36,974 nucleotides of DNA from an uncultured Pelagibacteraceae bacterium (GTDB lineage Bacteria; Pseudomonadota; Alphaproteobacteria; Pelagibacterales; Pelagibacteraceae). Shown piece by piece: positions 32,769-36,974 of this stretch (positions are counted from its first letter, which is position 1; every line of letters begins with the position of its first letter). The notes under the pieces are model-generated. The model did not search any database. It was given only the letters and a program-made list of their open reading frames with translations, and was not told where the DNA came from. A program made the position numbers and the translations under genes. The stretch lies in assembly GCA_902518835.1 (NCBI GenBank), contig CABYHH010000008.1, forward strand, positions 1-36,974, given 5' to 3'.

Positions 32769-33530
32769 CTAATTAATCATAATTATTGAAATATTTCTAC
32801 CATAATCCTCATGTTTAAGTGACAAAGACCTTCTTGCACTGAAAAAATTATTTTTTTTTTTGAATGTATCAGTATTTTTCATATCGATATTTGTTATTTT
32901 ATTCAATTTTATTTGTGATTTTATATAATTTGATAAATCAAAAAAAATAGCATTATTTCTCTGTGTAAAAAATATTTTACTTTTTTTGTCTTTTTTTAAA
33001 AATTTATTTTTAAAATCTTTTTTGACATTATAATTATCGAAGCTTATACAAGGACCAATGGCGGCAACAAAATTTTCTGTTTTACATCCTCTTTTTAACA
33101 TGTGCTGAATTACTTTATGCACAATGCCTTTGTAGGCACCTCGCCAGCCAGCATGTATAGCTGCAATCATTTTTTTCTTATTTTCATATAATAAAATAGG
33201 AACGCAGTCTGCTGTTAAAACGGCTATTGGCAGTTTACTTTGATCAGTTATTATTGCATCTGCCTTATATCGTTTATTATGGGACTTTCTTTTTTTGCTA
33301 AAAAATACAAAATTATTACTGTGAATTTGATTAAGCAAAACTATATTTTTTGTTTTTTTTGCAATTTTTTTTTTTACAATGTTTAAATTTTTTTTTACTT
33401 TATATTTTTTATCATTTGAGCCCGTCCCACAGTTTAAACTTTTATATATGCCGCTTGACACACCTCCCATTCTATCAAAGAATCCATGGGAAATTTCTTT
33501 ATGTTTAAATAATTTTTTTGATCTGATCAA
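32769..33530 (-). CDS. pgeF: Peptidoglycan editing factor PgeF / multicopper-oxidase-like (YfiH)
   Basis: YfiH/DUF152-family protein. Members have been reported as purine nucleoside phosphorylases/adenosine deaminases and, in E. coli, as a factor preventing misincorporation into peptidoglycan. The 253-residue protein has the family's zinc-ligand set in context: H70 (NQIHSN), C109 (TADCVPIL) and H126 ([14 protein letters not shown]), plus the opening [14 protein letters not shown]. Length is normal. It sits one base after the COG1565 methyltransferase and 8 bases before prs, a conserved alphaproteobacterial arrangement. The exact cellular role is not settled by sequence. Confidence 0.93.
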   Translation of the reverse strand: MIRSKKLFKHKEISHGFFDRMGGVSSGIYKSLNCGTGSNDKKYKVKKNLNIVKKKIAKKTKNIVLLNQIHSNNFVFFSKKRKSHNKRYKADAIITDQSKLPIAVLTADCVPILLYENKKKMIAAIHAGWRGAYKGIVHKVIQHMLKRGCKTENFVAAIGPCISFDNYNVKKDFKNKFLKKDKKSKIFFTQRNNAIFFDLSNYIKSQIKLNKITNIDMKNTDTFKKKNNFFSARRSLSLKHEDYGRNISIIMIN

Positions 33531-33531
33531 T

Positions 33532-34578
33532 TTAGAATCCTAATTTAAACTTATTTTCTTTTTTTTTTATCAGCATAACTTTAAACAATTTTCCCATTTG
33601 CTTTTCATCTACAAGCCTTCTTAATCGGTAATAAATATCAGCTTTTTTATAAAAGGTTAGATTTTTAGACAATATCTCTGCTCTTTGCCTTATCCCCATT
33701 TTTATTAAAAAATTTTTTTGTGTTGTTAAATTATCTTTTAAACCACCTAGTTTTTTAACAAATCTTTTAAAAAGATTAAAATTAATATTATGAGATATAT
33801 CTATATTTCCAAAATTACTTAATATATCTACAAATTTGTGGTTGGAAATACCTTTAAGTGTATTTTTCATTTTTTCATCGCTATATCCATAGTCTATTAT
33901 TAATAATCCACCATTATATCTTTTTATTATTTTTGAAATATCATTTATGTATTTTAAACCGAGTTCTGAATATTCAATAAAATTTTGATTATAAGAAATT
34001 TTAAAATTTATTTTATTCTCAAATTTTTTTACATCTACGATTTTTTCAAAATAAAAGGGTTTTATTTTACCATTTAAATTTACAAATTTTTCAAACCATG
34101 TTTTGCCTTTTTTTTCAAATTGTCTTATTGCTATGGCGTCAAAGAATTCATTAGCTATGAATATGCTAGGAATTTTTCTAATCTTATTCAAATCAGAAAT
34201 CCAAACCACATTATCTTTACCCAATTTTTTTTTTTGAATATCAACCAATGAGGGACTTTTTTCATGAATTACAAAATTGCACGATTTAAATAAAATTGGA
34301 AAATTTTGAAAGCTTTCTATTATTACTTTCATCATTTCACCATTTCCAGCGCCTAATTCAATAAGATTAAATTTTCTTGGTGATCCTAAGCTTTCCCAAA
34401 AACTAATACTCCAGATTGCAATCATCTCAGAGAATAATCTTGATATATTTGGTGCTGTTATAAAGTCACCTTTCTTACCGAAGGATTTTTTTCTAGAATA
34501 ATAACCAAATTTTTTATCGTAAAGAGATAAATTAATGTATTCCTCCAAAGAAAGATTATATTTCTTTATTAATTTCAT
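33532..34578 (-). CDS. MidA/NDUFAF7-family SAM-dependent methyltransferase (COG1565)
   Basis: Class I methyltransferase. The mitochondrial homologue NDUFAF7 dimethylates an arginine of complex I subunit NDUFS2 during assembly. The 348-residue protein has the typical opening LSLYDKKFGYYSRKKSFGKKGDFITAP in outline, a SAM motif LIELGAGNGEMM (about 72-83), IHEKSPSL and FIANEFFDAIAIRQF, and GLLIIDYGY, all family hallmarks. Its first 23 bases overlap the end of lgt. A role in complex I assembly is inferred from the family; no complex I gene is in the window. Confidence 0.92.
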   Translation of the reverse strand: MKLIKKYNLSLEEYINLSLYDKKFGYYSRKKSFGKKGDFITAPNISRLFSEMIAIWSISFWESLGSPRKFNLIELGAGNGEMMKVIIESFQNFPILFKSCNFVIHEKSPSLVDIQKKKLGKDNVVWISDLNKIRKIPSIFIANEFFDAIAIRQFEKKGKTWFEKFVNLNGKIKPFYFEKIVDVKKFENKINFKISYNQNFIEYSELGLKYINDISKIIKRYNGGLLIIDYGYSDEKMKNTLKGISNHKFVDILSNFGNIDISHNINFNLFKRFVKKLGGLKDNLTTQKNFLIKMGIRQRAEILSKNLTFYKKADIYYRLRRLVDEKQMGKLFKVMLIKKKENKFKLGF

Positions 34579-35338
34579 ACTTAGTAATAATCAAATAAAC
34601 TCCAATTAAAAAGAATAATGAACTAATCAATTGCCCCATTGTTATTTGAAAAAATAAATAACCTAATTGTTCATCGGGTACTCTATAAAATTCAATAACA
34701 AATCTGAAAATTGAGTAAAAAATTAAAAATAGTCCAGATACAAATCCTTTAAATTTCAAAAAACCTTTTTTTTTAAAAAAAAACAAAATTAAGAATAATA
34801 TTAAACCTTCGAAAAGAGCCTCATATAATTGTGTAGGATGTCTATAGATATTGTCAACTTTTAAAAATTTTACTGCCCAAGGTATATTCGTTTCTATTCC
34901 ATATAATTCTGAATTAATAAAATTTGAGATCCTGCCAAAAAATATTCCTATTGGAGAAACAATCGCAACTATATCTAGGTAACTAAAAGGATTATGGTTA
35001 TTTTTTTTTGCAAATATATAACTTACAATTATTACACCAATTAAACCCCCATGAAACGACATTCCACCTTGCCAAATTTTAAAAATATCAATTAAATTAT
35101 TTAAATAGTAATTTAAATTATAAAATAATACATAGCCTAATCTACCGCCAATAATAATACCTAATATTATATATGTTACAAAATCATCAAATCTTTTTTT
35201 TAAATTATCATCTGATATTAAAATTCTTTTGCTCACAATCCAGCCTATCAATATTCCGAAGATATAAGCTAAAGAATACCACCTTATTTCTATTGAAAAA
35301 AATTCAATTGCAACTGGGTCAAAATTATTAATGAACAT
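34556..35338 (-). CDS. lgt: Prolipoprotein diacylglyceryl transferase
   Basis: Inner-membrane enzyme that attaches diacylglycerol to the lipobox cysteine of lipoproteins, the first step of lipoprotein maturation. The 260-residue protein has about seven spans. It shows GGRLGYVLFYN, the MSFHGGLIG motif (H96), the signature GRISNFINSELYG with the conserved R136 and N139, and RHPTQLYEA (H167). Length is normal. It heads the long minus-strand run to ychF and diverges from the UbiK-like gene over 48 nearly pure A+T bases. Confidence 0.97.
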   Translation of the reverse strand: MFINNFDPVAIEFFSIEIRWYSLAYIFGILIGWIVSKRILISDDNLKKRFDDFVTYIILGIIIGGRLGYVLFYNLNYYLNNLIDIFKIWQGGMSFHGGLIGVIIVSYIFAKKNNHNPFSYLDIVAIVSPIGIFFGRISNFINSELYGIETNIPWAVKFLKVDNIYRHPTQLYEALFEGLILFLILFFFKKKGFLKFKGFVSGLFLIFYSIFRFVIEFYRVPDEQLGYLFFQITMGQLISSLFFLIGVYLIITKYEINKEI

Positions 35339-35386
35339 TTTTATAATATAACTATAAGTTAAATCATTTATTAATTAAATATATAT
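35339..35386. promoter_or_regulatory. A+T-only divergent spacer between lgt and the UbiK-like gene
   Basis: This 48-base region separates two divergent starts and contains only three G or C bases by eye. Promoters for both genes must lie in or next to it. Many TATAAT-like strings occur, so no specific -10 can be chosen. Confidence 0.3.
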
Positions 35387-35632
35387 ATGAAAAATTCTAA
35401 ATTTGTATTCGATAAGATTACTAAGTTGTTTGAGCAAGGCTTAATTTCCTCTAAAGATATTAAGAATGAATTAATGACAATTTTAAAATCTAAAAGAGAT
35501 GAAATTGTTTTCAAAATGAAACTTACAAGTAAAGATGAATTTGAGGTCTTGAGTAAAAGAGTTGAAAATTTAGAAAAAAAAATTGGTCAAATTAAGCAAA
35601 AAAAAAAAACTAAATCGGCAAGAAAATCTTAA
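35387..35632 (+). CDS. UbiK-like accessory factor (BMFP family)
   Basis: Small 81-residue protein with an N-terminal amphipathic helix, a middle VFKMKLTSKDEFEVLSKRVE segment and a C-terminal coiled coil ending in a very Lys-rich tail. That layout and the motif V-x-x-K-x-x-L-x-x-R-x-E-F match the BMFP/YqiC family. Its E. coli member UbiK helps the ubiquinone-synthesis complex and trimerises through a coiled coil. In alphaproteobacteria this family is often found divergent from lgt, as here. Its last 23 bases overlap the end of the kinase gene on the other strand. Confidence 0.85.
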   Translation: MKNSKFVFDKITKLFEQGLISSKDIKNELMTILKSKRDEIVFKMKLTSKDEFEVLSKRVENLEKKIGQIKQKKKTKSARKS

Positions 35633-36929
35633 CACCCAAACCTTTTAAAGAAGATTTTTCTAATTTTATATTTCCCCCATGTGATCTAATAATATCAGAT
35701 GCGATAGACATTCCTAGGCCAACACTTGATTTTGAGTCAGCTCTTCCCTTATCTATTTTGTAAAACGGTTTAAAAACATTCTTATACTCCTCTTCAGGTA
35801 TTCCAGGTCCATTATCTTCAATCTTAATAAATAAATTATTATTATTTTTACTTAGCTCTAAATTTACTTTTTCCCCATATTTTATTGCATTATCGATAAG
35901 GTTATTAATACATCGTCGGATTAAATTTTTTCTTCCATTAATGTAGATTCTTGGCAAAATATTTTTTGAAATATTTTCATTGTTGTATTTTTCAATAATT
36001 TTATTAATTAAGTCACTTAAATTGAATTGTTCGTCTTTTTCTAAATAGGAAGAGCTTGTAAATTGGAGATACTCATTCAGCATTTTCTCCATTTCATTAA
36101 TATCATCAGAAAGTTTATTTTTTAAATCCTGATCTTTTATAAAAGCGGTTTGCAGCTTCATTCTTGTTAAAGGTGTTCTCAAATCATGGCTTATACCAGA
36201 TAACATTTCGGATCTTTGATTAAGGTGACGAATAATCCTCTTTCTCATTTTATCAAACTCGTATCCTGCCTGCCTAATTTCTGCAGCACCAGATGGCTTA
36301 AATTCTTCGATTTCCTCGCCTCTACCAAATTTTTCTGCTGCTTTAGCCAAATTAGTAATTGGTCTAGTTTGGTTTTTTAAAAAAATTAATGAAATAAAAA
36401 CCATTATAATTGCTGGGACTGTAATCCATAATGCAAATATTCGAGCTGAGGAGCTTGTAACTCTATCTTTTGGGACTAAAAATTTAAAATATCCTAATTG
36501 ATTTGGAATTCTAATATCAATGAGCTCTTTGTAAGTAAGAGAGTCAAACCAAAAACCTTCAGCTCCAAACTTGGATTTTAATTCTCTTCTTAAAGTTCTA
36601 TCTACAGGACTAAAACGTCTTTTTTGATATTGATAATTAAAATTTTTATCTGCAACGTATTCAATGTTTAAATCTTGATAAACTGAAAAAAGATTTTTTA
36701 TTTCATCTTTATTATAAATTTCATCATTATAAACCTCTATGAAAGTGTTTATCTCATTTACTAGTGCTTTGGTCATACCTTTGTTTGTTTTGATCCACAA
36801 ACTATCAAAAAAGACAATCGTAATAATAAGTTGTAATACAATCACAGGAACGGCAACAATTAGTAGGGCCCTGTAAAATAGTCTTTTAGGAAGTATATTT
36901 TTTATTAATTTATTCAATCCATAAAACAT
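35610..36929 (-). CDS. envZ: EnvZ-type sensor histidine kinase
   Basis: Inner-membrane sensor kinase. From ATG 36929 it has 439 residues: first span (about 18-40), periplasmic sensor region (about 41-163), second span (about 164-184), HAMP linker with RPITNLAKAAEKFGRGE, phosphorylated H248 in GISHDLRTPLTRMK, N box with INNLIDNAIKYG (N347), DNGPGIPEEE, and the G2 box SSVGLGMSIASDI. The upstream gene is the matching regulator, and the start lies inside that gene's end. ATG 36929 has GAGG eight bases upstream; a GTG at 36938 and TTG at 36917 are possible alternatives. EnvZ/OmpR-type pairing is firm; the stimulus is unknown. Confidence 0.93.
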   Translation of the reverse strand: MFYGLNKLIKNILPKRLFYRALLIVAVPVIVLQLIITIVFFDSLWIKTNKGMTKALVNEINTFIEVYNDEIYNKDEIKNLFSVYQDLNIEYVADKNFNYQYQKRRFSPVDRTLRRELKSKFGAEGFWFDSLTYKELIDIRIPNQLGYFKFLVPKDRVTSSSARIFALWITVPAIIMVFISLIFLKNQTRPITNLAKAAEKFGRGEEIEEFKPSGAAEIRQAGYEFDKMRKRIIRHLNQRSEMLSGISHDLRTPLTRMKLQTAFIKDQDLKNKLSDDINEMEKMLNEYLQFTSSSYLEKDEQFNLSDLINKIIEKYNNENISKNILPRIYINGRKNLIRRCINNLIDNAIKYGEKVNLELSKNNNNLFIKIEDNGPGIPEEEYKNVFKPFYKIDKGRADSKSSVGLGMSIASDIIRSHGGNIKLEKSSLKGLGVKIFLPI

Positions 36930-36974
36930 ATCCAGCACCTCGTATGGTTTGAAGAAATTTTGGGTTTTTTGGGT
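36910..36974 (-). CDS. ompR: OmpR-family response regulator, C-terminal end (partial)
   Basis: An open frame enters from the right edge on the minus strand and stops at TAA 36910-36912. The visible 21 residues read PKNPKFLQTIRGAGYVLWIE. The TIRGAGY stretch is the C-terminal wing of OmpR/PhoB winged-helix DNA-binding domains. It overlaps the kinase start by 20 bases, a typical coupled regulator-kinase pair. The receiver domain and most of the effector domain lie outside the window. The gene name ompR is inferred from the EnvZ-type partner. Confidence 0.8.
   Translation of the reverse strand, partial: PKNPKFLQTIRGAGYVLWIE
36938..36941 (-). promoter_or_regulatory. Ribosome-binding site deciding the envZ start
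   Basis: On the minus strand GAGG lies within the last codons of the regulator gene, eight bases before ATG 36929. It favours that start over GTG 36938, whose own codon overlaps the GAGG. Confidence 0.5.

Noticed and set aside
1-36974. CRISPR arrays, insertion sequences, prophage, rRNA genes or a rhodopsin gene
   Set aside because: No regularly spaced repeats, transposase or phage proteins, rRNA sequence or seven-helix rhodopsin frame were seen on either strand.

Overview
The window is a stretch of compact, strongly A+T-rich alphaproteobacterial core genome. It most likely comes from the SAR11 clade (Pelagibacterales) or a close streamlined relative. The evidence is the combination of: the alphaproteobacterial gene strings ctaG-coxC-SURF1-thrC, atpI-B-E-F'-F, mutY/DUF721/dsbA/smc, TPR-ispE, lgt-COG1565-pgeF-prs-rplY-pth-ychF and petABC; a CcrM-type GANTC methyltransferase; a retinal-synthesis cluster ending in blh; very low G+C; and genes that mostly touch or overlap. 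No spacer between genes exceeds about 90 bases, so no long non-coding stretch needs explaining. No insertion sequence, prophage, CRISPR array or clear foreign island was seen.

Layout. 1-3931 (+): tail of a CoxF-like protein, ctaG, coxC, SURF1 (cytochrome c oxidase assembly and subunit III), then thrC and a Prx5-type peroxiredoxin. 3962-10597 (-): crtI-crtB-crtY-blh-ispH-thrB-rnhA, an unbroken overlapping series that makes beta-carotene and retinal and carries the last MEP-pathway enzyme. 10637-12979 (-): the F0 sector of ATP synthase (atpI, a, c, b', b). 12991-16453 (-): a short SMC, a DsbA-like protein and a DUF721/DciA-like protein. 16454-18576 (+): mutY and an FAD monooxygenase. 18583-21040 (-): ccrM, rnhB and a variant family-4-like uracil-DNA glycosylase. 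21052-24967 (+): TPR protein, ispE, tRNA-Gln and the CCA-adding enzyme. 24964-26744 (-): greA, hemF, trmL. 26835-29397 (+): the cytochrome bc1 operon petABC. 29374-35338 (-): lgt, a MidA/NDUFAF7-type methyltransferase, pgeF, prs, rplY, pth, ychF. 35387-35632 (+): UbiK-like protein. 35610-36974 (-): an EnvZ-type kinase and the very end of its OmpR-type regulator.

How the parts fit together. Much of the window is membrane energetics: oxidase assembly, cytochrome bc1, the proton channel of ATP synthase, and retinal production, which implies a rhodopsin proton pump encoded elsewhere. Isoprenoid supply is represented by ispE and ispH, and threonine synthesis by thrB and thrC on opposite strands. 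The rest is housekeeping: DNA repair, replication and segregation, RNase H, translation quality control and nucleotide supply.

The window reads as core genome rather than an accessory system. The points most worth a second look are the SMC protein with no recognisable hinge domain, the uracil-DNA glycosylase that lacks most Fe-S cysteines and its motif-2 histidine, the tRNA-Gln gene ending three bases before the CCA-adding enzyme, paired GANTC sites just upstream of ccrM, and start codons of two divergent genes that abut exactly.
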